Below, piece by piece: positions 33,253-41,933 of a stretch of 64,000 nucleotides of DNA (positions within the stretch are counted from its first letter, which is position 1; the number at the start of each line of letters is the position of its first letter). The stretch is from the NCBI GenBank assembly GCA_013289715.1, contig JABCZJ010000011.1, forward strand, positions 1-64,000, written 5' to 3'. Source of the stretch: Acidobacteriota bacterium (lineage in GTDB: Bacteria; Acidobacteriota; Terriglobia; Acidiferrales; UBA7541). A program made the translations under genes and the position numbers. Under the pieces are notes generated by a model that was not told the DNA's origin, made no database searches, and saw only the letters and a list, made by a program, of their open reading frames with translations.

Positions 33253-34812
33253 ATGAGCGCGCCAAAAAATATCCGGCCTTATCTCCTGCTCTGCGTCGTT
33301 GCGCTGGCCGCGCAGCCCTTGCATCTGCGAGCGCAGCAAAATCCCGATGCCACGCCGACAAATGTTCAACAAGCTGCCGTCGCGCGCGATGGCCAGCACG
33401 ATTTCGACTTCGAAATCGGCACCTGGAAGACGCACCTACGGCGCCGGCAACATCCGTTAACCGGCTCAACCACGTGGATCGAATACGATGGCAAATCCTA
33501 CATCCGCAGAATCTGGGATGGCCGCGCCAATCTCGTCGAACTGGAAGTTGACGGCCCTACCGGCCACATCGAAGGCCTCTCGCTGCGGCTCTACAATCCG
33601 GAATCCCATCAATGGAGCCTGAATTTCGCCAGCAGCGCCGGCGGCTCGATGAGCGTCCCCACGGTCGGTGAATTCCAAAGCGGACGCGGCGAATTTTACG
33701 ATCAGGAGCCGTTCAAGGGCCGCATGATTCTGGTGCGCAATGTCTTCTCGGACATCACCGCGAACTCCTACCGCTTCGAACAAGCCTTCTCCGACGATGG
33801 CGGCAAAAACTGGGAAATAAACTGGATCGCAGTGGACACGCGAATACCGGATCAAAGCGGGCAGCAAGAACAAAAAGACGAATCCGGCGGAGCGGACGCA
33901 TCAGCCGCATCCATCGGCGGGCCACAAACTTTGCCGCCACCTTCCGCCGATCGCCAGCAGCTAGGCGACGCCTGGTGGACCGGCCCCATGCTGGCGAACA
34001 ACGCCTCCACGCTTCCCCGCGGACATTTCCTCGTCGAGCCTTACCTCTACGATGAGATCAGCCCACACACCAACGGCCTCGGCTCGCTCACCTACATCGA
34101 ATACGGCCTTGAAAACAGATTCACCATCGGACTCATCCCCACCTTCGGCTACAACAAAGTCAGCGACGGCCTCAGCAGCTCCGGCGTCGGCCTGGGCGAC
34201 GTCACCGTGCTAGCGCAATACCGACTGACGCAGTTCCACGAACACCACTCGCTGCCCACAATCTCTTTCATGGTGCAGGAAACATTCCCCAGCGGAAAAT
34301 ACGATCAGCTCGGCCAACGCTCCAGTAACGGCCTGGGCGCCGGCGCCTACACCACCATTCTCGGGCTCAACTCTCAAACCTATTTCTGGATGCCCAACGG
34401 CCGCATCCTGCGCATGCGCCTGAATGGCACGCAATCGCTCTCCACTTATGCGAACGTAGCGGGCGCGAGTGTGTACGGCACCGCATCAGGATTCCAAGGA
34501 CACGCCAAGCCCGGTGCCTCCACTTTGGTAGACGCCGCCTGGGAATACAGCCTGACGCGCAACTGGGTGCTCGCGCTCGACGCCACCTATCGCCACACCG
34601 CAAACACCAGAATCACAGGCTATGACGCGTCGCAAACCCCGCCCAACATCCAGCTGAACTCTGGCTCCAGCGACGCCATCGGCTTCGCCCCAGCCCTGGA
34701 ATACAATTGGAAGCCCACCATCGGCGTCCTCGTCGGCACCCGCATAATCGCCCTCGGCCACAACACCCCCACCACCATCACCCCCGCCGTTGCCATCAAT
34801 TACGTCCACTAA
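33253..34812 (+). CDS. DFDF-GTW domain fused to an outer-membrane beta barrel
   Basis: 519 residues. A signal peptide is followed by one DFDF domain (about 45-195: VARDGQHDFDFEIGTWKTHL...FSDDGGKNWEINWI), an acidic Gln/Ser linker, and a C-terminal barrel-like region (about 245-519: LPRGHFLVEPYLYDEISPHT, YGLENRFTIGLIPTFGYNKV, LGDVTVLAQYRL, ending IALGHNTPTTITPAVAINYV). The barrel has the alternating strands and final aromatic-poor strand of the MetA/phenol-degradation transporter-like family. The fusion suggests that the DFDF domain works at the outer membrane on a ligand passing the barrel. Confidence 0.72.
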   Translation: MSAPKNIRPYLLLCVVALAAQPLHLRAQQNPDATPTNVQQAAVARDGQHDFDFEIGTWKTHLRRRQHPLTGSTTWIEYDGKSYIRRIWDGRANLVELEVDGPTGHIEGLSLRLYNPESHQWSLNFASSAGGSMSVPTVGEFQSGRGEFYDQEPFKGRMILVRNVFSDITANSYRFEQAFSDDGGKNWEINWIAVDTRIPDQSGQQEQKDESGGADASAASIGGPQTLPPPSADRQQLGDAWWTGPMLANNASTLPRGHFLVEPYLYDEISPHTNGLGSLTYIEYGLENRFTIGLIPTFGYNKVSDGLSSSGVGLGDVTVLAQYRLTQFHEHHSLPTISFMVQETFPSGKYDQLGQRSSNGLGAGAYTTILGLNSQTYFWMPNGRILRMRLNGTQSLSTYANVAGASVYGTASGFQGHAKPGASTLVDAAWEYSLTRNWVLALDATYRHTANTRITGYDASQTPPNIQLNSGSSDAIGFAPALEYNWKPTIGVLVGTRIIALGHNTPTTITPAVAINYVH

Positions 34813-35164
34813 TCACCTGATGTAGACTCCGTCATTCGCCGTGGTAGAAGAACTCGGGCTGGTCACTCACAACAAACGAGAAAACATTTTCTAATCGCCA
34901 GTTTTCCGGCCTTTTTGCCGCCCGCACCCCACTTCAACAATCGCCTCCACAAATTTCTAACCGCAATGGACCAAATTGAGAAAACTTGCAATCGCATGAA
35001 AACAGAAGAGAAACGATTTTCGAGCCGGAACAGGAAAGCCATGTTTGCAGAAACCGGCGCGACGACTGCGTTGCGCCGCCGCTCGCGCTTTTGCTATCCC
35101 CAGGCGGGTGATGTTAGAACTGTGGGGCACAAGCGCAACGACACAGAGTCGCAGTGGAGGAAGC
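34813..35164. other. gap before the amidase gene
   Basis: About 350 bp without a supported gene. In-frame extension of the amidase reading frame to 35045 gives an unconserved basic stretch and is not believed. No clear promoter or repeat was found. Confidence 0.45.
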
Positions 35165-37033
35165 ATGGCGAAGTCGCGCAGGGAATTTTTGGCGGATGCA
35201 TCGGTTGGGTTGTTCGGAGCGGCGGCGGTATTAAGCACGCAAGATCAAGAATCTGTGGCGGCGCAGCCCGCAGCTTCGCGGGCCGCAACGCCGCAGTCTG
35301 CCACGTCATCACCGGGCCAGCAGGCCGGGAACCCGCCGCCCGGCACGCCCTCCGCCTTCGGCACCGCTCCCCCGGTGGGACCTGTGGTTTCGCCCGACAC
35401 TTTCGCCGACGCCGAAAAATTGGTGCGCGTGGAAATGACCGCCGCCGAGCGCGCGCAAGCTGCCGGCAACTGGCGCAATTCCATGGCAGCGCTGTACGAA
35501 CGGCGCACAGGGCCGAAGAAAGTCGTGCTGGAGTCAACACTTTCGCCGGCTTCGCGCTGGGATCCGGTGCTGCCAGGAATGAAAGCAGGTCCGGAGCGCG
35601 ACCTATTCATTCGCAGCAAGAACGACGCGGGTCCATTGCCCAAGCGCGACGAGGACGTCGCGTTCGCCCCCGTGACGCAGCTCTCGCGCTGGATCGAAAC
35701 GCGCCAAATCACTTCCGAGCGGGTAACAAATATTTATCTCGACCGCATCGCGCGCTTCGACCCCAAACTGCGCTGCGTGATCACCCTGACGCGCGACCTG
35801 GCGCTCACGCAAGCCAAACAAGCGGACATCGAAATCGCCGCGGGCAGATATCGCGGGCCGCTGCACGGCATCCCGTGGGGTGGCAAGGATCTTCTCGACA
35901 CCGCTGGAATTGCGACGACCTACGGCGCCGAACCTTTCCGCAATCGCATCCCGACGAGAAATTCAGCGGTAGTGCAACGGCTACACGAAGCCGGCGCGGT
36001 GCTGATCGCGAAACTGAGCCTCGGTGCTCTCGCGCTCAACGATGTCTGGTTCGGCGGCCAAACCATGAACCCATGGCTGCTCGAAGAAGGCGCGTCAGGC
36101 TCAAGCGCCGGTCCGGGTTCTGCGACTGCCGCGGGACTAGTGGGTTTTTCGATCGGCAGCGAGACGGGCGGCAGCATCGTCAGCCCGAGCATGCGCTGCG
36201 GCGTCACCGGATTGCGGCCCACTTATGGCCGCGTGGCGCGCACCGGAGCGATGACGCTGTGCTGGTCGCTCGATAAACTCGGCCCCATGACGCGCAGCGT
36301 CGAAGACGCGATGCTGGTGCTGCACGCCATCACCGGTCCCGACGACGGAGATTTGGACAGCGTTCCCAGCAAGCTCGACTTCGATTCCGGCGCGAGCGTG
36401 CAAGGCCTGCGCGTCGGATACTTTCCCGCGTGGATGAGCGGCAGAGGCTCGACGGAGGTTGATCGCGCAGCGCTCGAGACTGTGAAAAAAGTCGGCATGG
36501 TTCCGGTGGAAGTGTCCATTCCAGACTGGCCGTACGATTCGCTGGCGCTGATTTTGTTCGCCGAAGCGGGCGCCGCGTTCGAAGAAATCACGCTCGATCA
36601 CGAGCTAGATCAGCTGAAAATGCAGGTACCGGACGCCTGGCCCAATTCCTTCCGCCAGGCGCGTTTCCTTTCTGCGGTGGATTTCGTGCAGGCCGACCGC
36701 TTGCGGCGCAAAGTGGCGGTGGAAATGGCGCGCGTTTTCACCGAAGTGGATTTACTGCTGGTGCCGTCGTTGCGCGACGAGATGCTGACGATCACCAATT
36801 TCACCGGACATCCTTCGCTCACGCTGCGCGCCGGATTCGTGCAGGTTTCGAAGGCCCGCAGTGACTGGGCGCCGGATCCGCAGAACCCGCTGCCACAGTT
36901 CTCGCCGTCGCGCCGCGTCCCCCACGGCGTCACCCTCATCGGACGCCTCTTCGACGAGGGCACGATGGGTCGCGCCGGCCTCGCGCTAGAGCGCAGCTTC
37001 AATGTAGGGGGCGAGCGCCCGCCGGGGTTCTAA
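35165..37033 (+). CDS. secreted amidase (amidase signature family)
   Basis: 622 residues. A Tat-like N terminus (MAKSRREFLADASVGLFGAA) is followed by a Pro/Ala linker and the amidase signature domain. The Ser-cisSer-Lys triad is visible: Lys in GIPWGGKDLLDTAG, the first Ser in GASGSSAGPGSA, and the nucleophile in GFSIGSETGGSIVSPS. Such enzymes hydrolyse amide bonds, often as GatA relatives; this one is probably a periplasmic scavenger. GGAGGAAGC precedes the ATG at 35165. It stands alone, with no GatB/C gene nearby. Confidence 0.9.
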   Translation: MAKSRREFLADASVGLFGAAAVLSTQDQESVAAQPAASRAATPQSATSSPGQQAGNPPPGTPSAFGTAPPVGPVVSPDTFADAEKLVRVEMTAAERAQAAGNWRNSMAALYERRTGPKKVVLESTLSPASRWDPVLPGMKAGPERDLFIRSKNDAGPLPKRDEDVAFAPVTQLSRWIETRQITSERVTNIYLDRIARFDPKLRCVITLTRDLALTQAKQADIEIAAGRYRGPLHGIPWGGKDLLDTAGIATTYGAEPFRNRIPTRNSAVVQRLHEAGAVLIAKLSLGALALNDVWFGGQTMNPWLLEEGASGSSAGPGSATAAGLVGFSIGSETGGSIVSPSMRCGVTGLRPTYGRVARTGAMTLCWSLDKLGPMTRSVEDAMLVLHAITGPDDGDLDSVPSKLDFDSGASVQGLRVGYFPAWMSGRGSTEVDRAALETVKKVGMVPVEVSIPDWPYDSLALILFAEAGAAFEEITLDHELDQLKMQVPDAWPNSFRQARFLSAVDFVQADRLRRKVAVEMARVFTEVDLLLVPSLRDEMLTITNFTGHPSLTLRAGFVQVSKARSDWAPDPQNPLPQFSPSRRVPHGVTLIGRLFDEGTMGRAGLALERSFNVGGERPPGF

Positions 37034-37182
37034 ATCCTGCCAGGCCTTGCACCTGTCCGTCTGGCCAGTAGTTTTTATCGTCGGTTTTCTCTAACCTATT
37101 CATGAATGCCAGCCGATTTGCGAGGCCGCGATCGAAACCTCCCGGCCCCCCCAGCCGACCGGGAACCATCGGAGGTGCAAGC

Positions 37183-37638
37183 ATGAAAGAAAGTGATGCG
37201 CTGATCCAGTTCAAGGACGGAGTCGAATTACTGAAGAACGGGTACCCGAAGGACGCTCTCCCCCATCTGCGCAATGCCGTCGAAATCGAAACCCAGAATC
37301 CCTACTATCTTTCCTTTTTTGGGCTAGCAATGGCGCGCGCGGAAAAGAAGTGGAATGAAGCGACCCACCTTTGCGAGACGGCCCTGCAGCTCAAGGGCAA
37401 AGAGCCGCAATTTCACCTGAATCTGGCGGAGGTGTATGTGGCTGCCGGCAGACGCGCCAGCGCGATCGCTACCCTGGAGCGTGCCATCGAGAATTTCGGG
37501 CCGACCGCCCGTCTGACGAAGGCTCGTAGCAGAATCGAGAAGCGCCAGGCGCCGGTGCTGCCATTCCTGAAACGGGACCATGTACTGAACAAGAGCCTGG
37601 GCAAGATACGGCACCGCGCCGCGAAGCGCGCCTCCTGA
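37183..37638 (+). CDS. TPR-repeat protein
   Basis: 151 residues. Helical repeats of TPR type: DALIQFKDGVELLKNGYPKD, ALPHLRNAVEIETQNPYYLS, FFGLAMARAEKKWNEATHLC and PQFHLNLAEVYVAAGRRASA. A basic C-terminal tail follows. The ATG at 37183 follows CGGAGGTGC; the open frame upstream is not conserved in character. Probably a scaffold protein; partners unknown. Confidence 0.75.
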   Translation: MKESDALIQFKDGVELLKNGYPKDALPHLRNAVEIETQNPYYLSFFGLAMARAEKKWNEATHLCETALQLKGKEPQFHLNLAEVYVAAGRRASAIATLERAIENFGPTARLTKARSRIEKRQAPVLPFLKRDHVLNKSLGKIRHRAAKRAS

Positions 37639-37653
37639 TTCCACCTGGAACGT

Positions 37654-38052
37654 TCAGTCCGGAATCGGCTCGAACTTGGGATCGAGGACGCCAAGAATCA
37701 CGCAGACCTGTTTCATCGTGCGAACCACGTGCAGATTGGGCCGTGTATCCTGTCCTCCCAACTCGAACATGCGCGCCATCCCGAAGATCGGAGGCGAAGC
37801 CGCAACGACGAAGCGCGGAAACTCCCGATCGAGAATCGCTGGCGGCGAGCTTGCCAATTCCCGAATCAATTGGGGAGACACCTCGAGGGAAGTCACGGCC
37901 GACAGGTCCGTGATAGCCGCACGTGCGGCAGTTCGCGCGAGATACTCCCCGGCGAGGCCATAGTATTCCTTAAGTAGTTCGTCGTTGACCGGGCCTTCAA
38001 AGCGCGCTCGAAGTATTCGGTTCTCCGGGTCGAACTCGAAATAATAGGGCAT
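37654..38052 (-). CDS. SpoIIAA/STAS-like protein
   Basis: 132 residues: MPYYFEFDPENRILRARFEG, then AAITDLSAVTSLEVSPQLIR. The pattern of a short beta hairpin followed by alternating helices and strands resembles the SpoIIAA-like/STAS fold. It has no clear phosphorylatable DSS motif. GGGAGGTCGCC precedes the ATG at 38052. Function not known. Confidence 0.65.
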   Translation of the reverse strand: MPYYFEFDPENRILRARFEGPVNDELLKEYYGLAGEYLARTAARAAITDLSAVTSLEVSPQLIRELASSPPAILDREFPRFVVAASPPIFGMARMFELGGQDTRPNLHVVRTMKQVCVILGVLDPKFEPIPD

Positions 38053-38336
38053 CGAGGCGACCTCCCAAGCCGAGAAGCACAAATGCCGATAATCGCACCG
38101 GTTCCGGAAAATCGCAATCGAGTCGAGGAAGCTTGCGGATGGCAAATGCAGTAGAACGCGTGTGGCGGCAATGGAGCTGGGCTTCGACAGGCCGCCCGGT
38201 GACCCTTTTGGTGCTCCCGGAACGCGGTTTGGATGTTTCTTCCAAATTTCACAGTTACATTTCACAGCTACATCGCCGCATTGACGTGCCTGCGCGACTT
38301 TGCTATGTTCCCTATAGTTTTTCGCGGAGAGTGACC

Positions 38337-38957
38337 GTGAAACGTCGCACGATCCGGGCTACCCAAGCCGCCCACAAGAGCCACAAACTGCTGAAAAAGA
38401 AGACGATAAAGCCTAGCGCGAAGCCAAAAGCCGTCGCGCTGCCTCCGGACCCGGACGCTCCCGCCAAGCAAGCACAGCTGAAATTCTACGAAGAAGCCCT
38501 TAAGTACTTCCAACAGCAGAAGTTCCAGCGCGCGAAGCAGTCGTTGGAGCGCGTCCTGGAAGGCCCCAGCAAGGAGCTGGGCGACCGCGCCCAGATGCAC
38601 ATACGCATCTGCGAGCAGCGCATTACGCGGCCTCCGGTTCCGGCGCTGAAGTCCGCGGAAGAGCATTACACCCAGGGCGTCGCTCTGATGAACCTGGGAC
38701 GCTGGGACGAAGCCCGCGAGCACCTGGACCGCGCGCGCAAATCGGCGCCGAAAGCGGACCACATCGTTTATGCCATGGCTGCGCTCGATTGCCTCACCGG
38801 CGAAGCGGAATCGGCGATGCAGAATCTCAAGGTTGCGATACAGCTCCGCCCGGAAAATCGCTACCACGCGCGCAACGACGAAGATTTCGCATTTCTGCAG
38901 GAAGACCCGCGCTTCACGGAATTGTTGTACCCGGAGCGAGACGGTTCGGCGGGCTGA
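38337..38957 (+). CDS. TPR-repeat protein with lysine-rich N terminus
   Basis: 206 residues. The first 40 are strongly basic (VKRRTIRATQAAHKSHKLLK as the start region), then TPR-type helices: KQAQLKFYEEALKYFQQQKF, AEEHYTQGVALMNLGRWDEA and VYAMAALDCLTGEAESAMQN. The C-terminal NDEDFAFLQEDPRFTELL is often found at the end of acidobacterial TPR proteins. GTG at 38337 is chosen because GGAGAG lies 5 nt before it; the open frame before it overlaps the divergent gene. Function unknown. Confidence 0.7.
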   Translation: MKRRTIRATQAAHKSHKLLKKKTIKPSAKPKAVALPPDPDAPAKQAQLKFYEEALKYFQQQKFQRAKQSLERVLEGPSKELGDRAQMHIRICEQRITRPPVPALKSAEEHYTQGVALMNLGRWDEAREHLDRARKSAPKADHIVYAMAALDCLTGEAESAMQNLKVAIQLRPENRYHARNDEDFAFLQEDPRFTELLYPERDGSAG

Positions 38958-39064
38958 GTTGCGCGTGTTCGTCCGGAACTTCACGACGTGAAACTTTCCG
39001 TTGCAAATCTTTGTGAAAAATTTGTGTTGATTGCGGGTGAAACTCGCTTGGTGAAAATCGCTCG

Positions 39065-40087
39065 GTGAAAAATGCAGCGCAGTTGCGAACTGTTCCGGTG
39101 CGTATTGTGGCGCTGGGCGGCGGCACGGGACTTTCCACGGTGCTGCGCGGGCTGAAGGAATATGTGGCCACGCGCAAAAAAGTGCGCACGCCGCTGCCCA
39201 TCGCGGATCTCGCCGCGGTCGTCACGGTCACGGACGATGGCGGCAGTTCCGGGCGACTGCGCCGCGAATATCGCGTGCTGCCTCCGGGCGACATACGCAA
39301 TTGCATGGTGGCGCTTTCGAAGGACGAGCACCTGCTGGGGAAATTGTTTCAGTATCGCTTTCCCGCAGGGCGCGGGCTCGCGGGGCACAGCTTCGGCAAT
39401 CTGTTTCTAACCGCGCTGACAAATGTAACGGGCGATTTTCCACGAGCGGTGCGCGTTTCCTCACAGGTGCTGGCGATTCGCGGCCGGATTTTTCCTTCCA
39501 CGGCGCAGAACGTGACGCTGGAGGCCGAACTCGAAGACGGAACCATCGTGCGCGGCGAGACCAACATTTCGCGTTCGCGGAAACGAATCCGCCGCGTTCA
39601 CTTGGTGCCGCGGCGTGTGCGTCCTCTGCCGGAAGTGCTGCAAGCGATTCGCGAAGCTGATTTGGTGCTGGTGGGGCCCGGCTCGCTTTACACCAGCATT
39701 ATCCCGAACCTGCTGGTGGAACAGGTGAGCGAGACGATCGCGCATTCGCGTGCGGTGTGCGTGTACATCGCGAACCTGATGACGCAGCCGGGCGAAACGC
39801 AGCATTATTCAGTGGCTGACCACGTCCGCGCCATCTACGAACACAGCCGCAAGGGCTTGTTCGACTACGTAGTGGTGAATCGCAAGCCGGTGCCGGAGCG
39901 GCTGCTGCGCCGCTATCGCGCACAGGGCGCCGAGCCCGTGCAAAACTCGCTCGGGGAATTGCGGCGCATGGGCTTGAGGTACATCACGGGCGATTTGCTG
40001 CATCACAATCGAGTGGTGCGGCACGATCAGGCGCGCTTGACGCGCCTGCTGTTGGAAGAGTTTGTGAAGCGCCCGACGCGCGCGTGA
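39065..40087 (+). CDS. yvcK: YvcK/GlmR-family gluconeogenesis factor
   Basis: 340 residues, CofD-like fold. Hallmarks: RIVALGGGTGLSTVLRGLK (nucleotide-binding glycine loop), VVTVTDDGGSSGRLRREYRV, PPGDIRNCMVALS, HSFGNLFLTAL, VGPGSLYTSIIPNLLV and NLMTQPGETQHYSVADHV. In other bacteria the protein binds UDP-GlcNAc and is needed for cell-wall synthesis on gluconeogenic carbon. The start is GTG at 39065. The usual partners rapZ and whiA are not in the window. Confidence 0.9.
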   Translation: MKNAAQLRTVPVRIVALGGGTGLSTVLRGLKEYVATRKKVRTPLPIADLAAVVTVTDDGGSSGRLRREYRVLPPGDIRNCMVALSKDEHLLGKLFQYRFPAGRGLAGHSFGNLFLTALTNVTGDFPRAVRVSSQVLAIRGRIFPSTAQNVTLEAELEDGTIVRGETNISRSRKRIRRVHLVPRRVRPLPEVLQAIREADLVLVGPGSLYTSIIPNLLVEQVSETIAHSRAVCVYIANLMTQPGETQHYSVADHVRAIYEHSRKGLFDYVVVNRKPVPERLLRRYRAQGAEPVQNSLGELRRMGLRYITGDLLHHNRVVRHDQARLTRLLLEEFVKRPTRA

Positions 40088-40212
40088 AGTAGACGGCGTG
40101 CGAGAAAACTCTCCGGTCCACAGCGGCCGCGAAACTTGAAAATCGTCTTCGATGCACGACCATAGACCCACATTCTGCCTGCCCCCATACGCACCGCCTC
40201 TCTCCTGGTGCA

Positions 40213-40241
40213 ACTCGCTACCGCGCAACGGAGTAGCGAGT
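40213..40241. repeat. inverted repeat upstream of the DUF262 remnant
   Basis: ACTCGCTAC-N11-GTAGCGAGT, a perfect 9-bp pair, in a 286-bp gap that otherwise shows no gene. No T-run follows, so it is not a typical terminator. Confidence 0.45.
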
Positions 40242-40373
40242 GTAATAAGTGTTGGACTCGAACGTCGGTGTCAAAGACCGCGTGCGTCACAAGGCGGGGT
40301 ACTATCATAAGGCCCGTCGCAATTGACATGCGACGTCAGGTCGTGTTCCGACATTGGCTTTTCTTGGAGGCTT

Positions 40374-40679
40374 ATGGCATTCCAAACACCGATCACCATC
40401 AAGGAAGCGATCAAAAACAGCCACGAAAAGAAATATCTGATGCCAACGATTCAACGCGAAGTAGTGTGGAATACCGGCCAAATCGAGCGCCTATTTGATT
40501 CGTTAATGCGCGACGATCCTGTCGGCTCATTTTTATTCTGGATGGTAAGGAAAAAGCAGACTGCGGCGGACGCAAAAAACTCCCGCGAAATCGTTTTGAC
40601 GTGCCGTGGCCGGAGGCAACTATGCGAGCAAATCGTTGGAAACGGGCCGCGTGCGTCGCGCTGCTTGCCATCGCGGTAG
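40374..40679 (+). pseudogene. truncated DUF262 (GmrSD-type) gene, 5' end only
   Basis: The ATG at 40374 with GGAGG upstream begins MAFQTPITIKEAIKNSHEKK, followed by LMPTIQREVVWNTGQIERLF and DSLMRDDPVGSFLFWMVRKK. This is the N terminus of DUF262 proteins, including the ParB-like PAIQREFVW motif. Full-length members have 500-700 residues; similarity stops after about 60, near 40560, and the frame runs on into unrelated sequence overlapping the next gene. A deletion seems to have removed the rest of a type IV restriction-like gene. Confidence 0.78.
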
Positions 40680-41854
40680 TGAGCGGTAGCGCGCGAGCGC
40701 AAGCAACGAGCGGCGACGATTACGCAACCGAGCGCGCGAAGGCTATGGCGCTGGCGAAACAGCAAGATTGGCTTAATGCTCTCCCTCTGTTTGAAGACCT
40801 CGCCCAGAAAAATCCTAAAGATCCGGTCGTGCTGGAGCGATTGGCGCAATGCCTGATCGACCATGCCGCGACACTTCAGGATGCCGATGCTGCCGGAAAA
40901 GAACGAATCCGGGCCAAGGCCCTGCTGGAGACAGCACGGCAGCTTGGAGACCACAGCCAGCTGGCCGAGAACCTGCTCGACACGCTGAAGAACCTGCCGA
41001 GCAACGGCGAAGTGAAATTCGCGGAAAACGGCGCGGTGAACGCGGCGATGAAAGCGGGCGAGGCGGCGTTCGCCAAGCAGGATTTTGACGAAGCGATCAA
41101 GAATTACTCGCACGCGCTGGATCTTGATCCCAAGTCCTACTGGGCAGCGCTGTTTGTGGGCGATTCCTACTTCGCGGCGAAGAAATTTCTGCAGGCGGGC
41201 GAATGGTACGACCGCGCCGCGCACATTGACCCGAATCGCGAGACGGCGTACCGCTATCACGCGGACATGTTGACCAAGCAGGGCGAGTTCGGCGTCGCGC
41301 GGTCGCTGAACATCGAAGCGATTGTCGCGGAGCCGTACAACGCGATCCCGTGGCGGGGGCTGGCTGCATGGGCCAACGCTTGTCATGTGAAACTGCAGCG
41401 CGTGCACATTGAAACGGGAAGCAGCGCCACGCCGAACGGCGAAAACAAGATCAACATCACGATTAATCCGGATCAGCCGGCGGACATCGCGGCGGTCTGG
41501 CTGGGGTACAGCGGGACAAGGGCCTTGTGGCACCAGGAACGATTCAAAAAGGAGTTCTCACAAGCGGCGCAATATCGCCACACCCTGGCGGAAGAAACTG
41601 ACGCGCTGACGACTGCCGCAAAAGTCGCCGAGGAAACGGCGGGGAAGTCAGCGAACAGCCCGATCGGAAAAGACGCAAACATACAGCTGTTGCTGCGGCT
41701 GTATCATCAACAGATGATCGAACCCTACGTGCTGCTGAATGGCGCGGACCAGGAAATCACGCTGGATTACGGGGCGTATCGCGCCAAGAATCGCGAGAAG
41801 TTGGTGCAGTACTTGAATGAATTCGTGGTGCCGGAGCTTGCAAAGTCGCCGTAA
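40622..41854 (+). CDS. secreted TPR-repeat protein
   Basis: 410 residues. The signal peptide (MRANRWKRAACVALLAIAVV...ARAQ, about 1-27) is followed by TPR motifs: AMALAKQQDWLNALPLFEDL, AGEAAFAKQDFDEAIKNYSH and ALFVGDSYFAAKKFLQAGEW. The C-terminal third is not recognised. The ATG at 40622 follows GGAGG. The gene lies in the deletion scar of the DUF262 gene, whose remnant frame overlaps its first codons. Confidence 0.78.
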   Translation: MRANRWKRAACVALLAIAVVSGSARAQATSGDDYATERAKAMALAKQQDWLNALPLFEDLAQKNPKDPVVLERLAQCLIDHAATLQDADAAGKERIRAKALLETARQLGDHSQLAENLLDTLKNLPSNGEVKFAENGAVNAAMKAGEAAFAKQDFDEAIKNYSHALDLDPKSYWAALFVGDSYFAAKKFLQAGEWYDRAAHIDPNRETAYRYHADMLTKQGEFGVARSLNIEAIVAEPYNAIPWRGLAAWANACHVKLQRVHIETGSSATPNGENKINITINPDQPADIAAVWLGYSGTRALWHQERFKKEFSQAAQYRHTLAEETDALTTAAKVAEETAGKSANSPIGKDANIQLLLRLYHQQMIEPYVLLNGADQEITLDYGAYRAKNREKLVQYLNEFVVPELAKSP

Positions 41855-41933
41855 GTTGGAAAACTCGCGCTGCGTCTACACTCAGAGCCCGGCAAGCGAA
41901 ATTGCTATGACTGGTTGTGGGGAGGATTAGCAC

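Noticed and set aside
34915..36276. 453-codon + strand frame overlapping the amidase gene
   Set aside because: The amidase frame carries the Ser-Ser-Lys signature; the other frame is Arg/Gly-rich without any motif.
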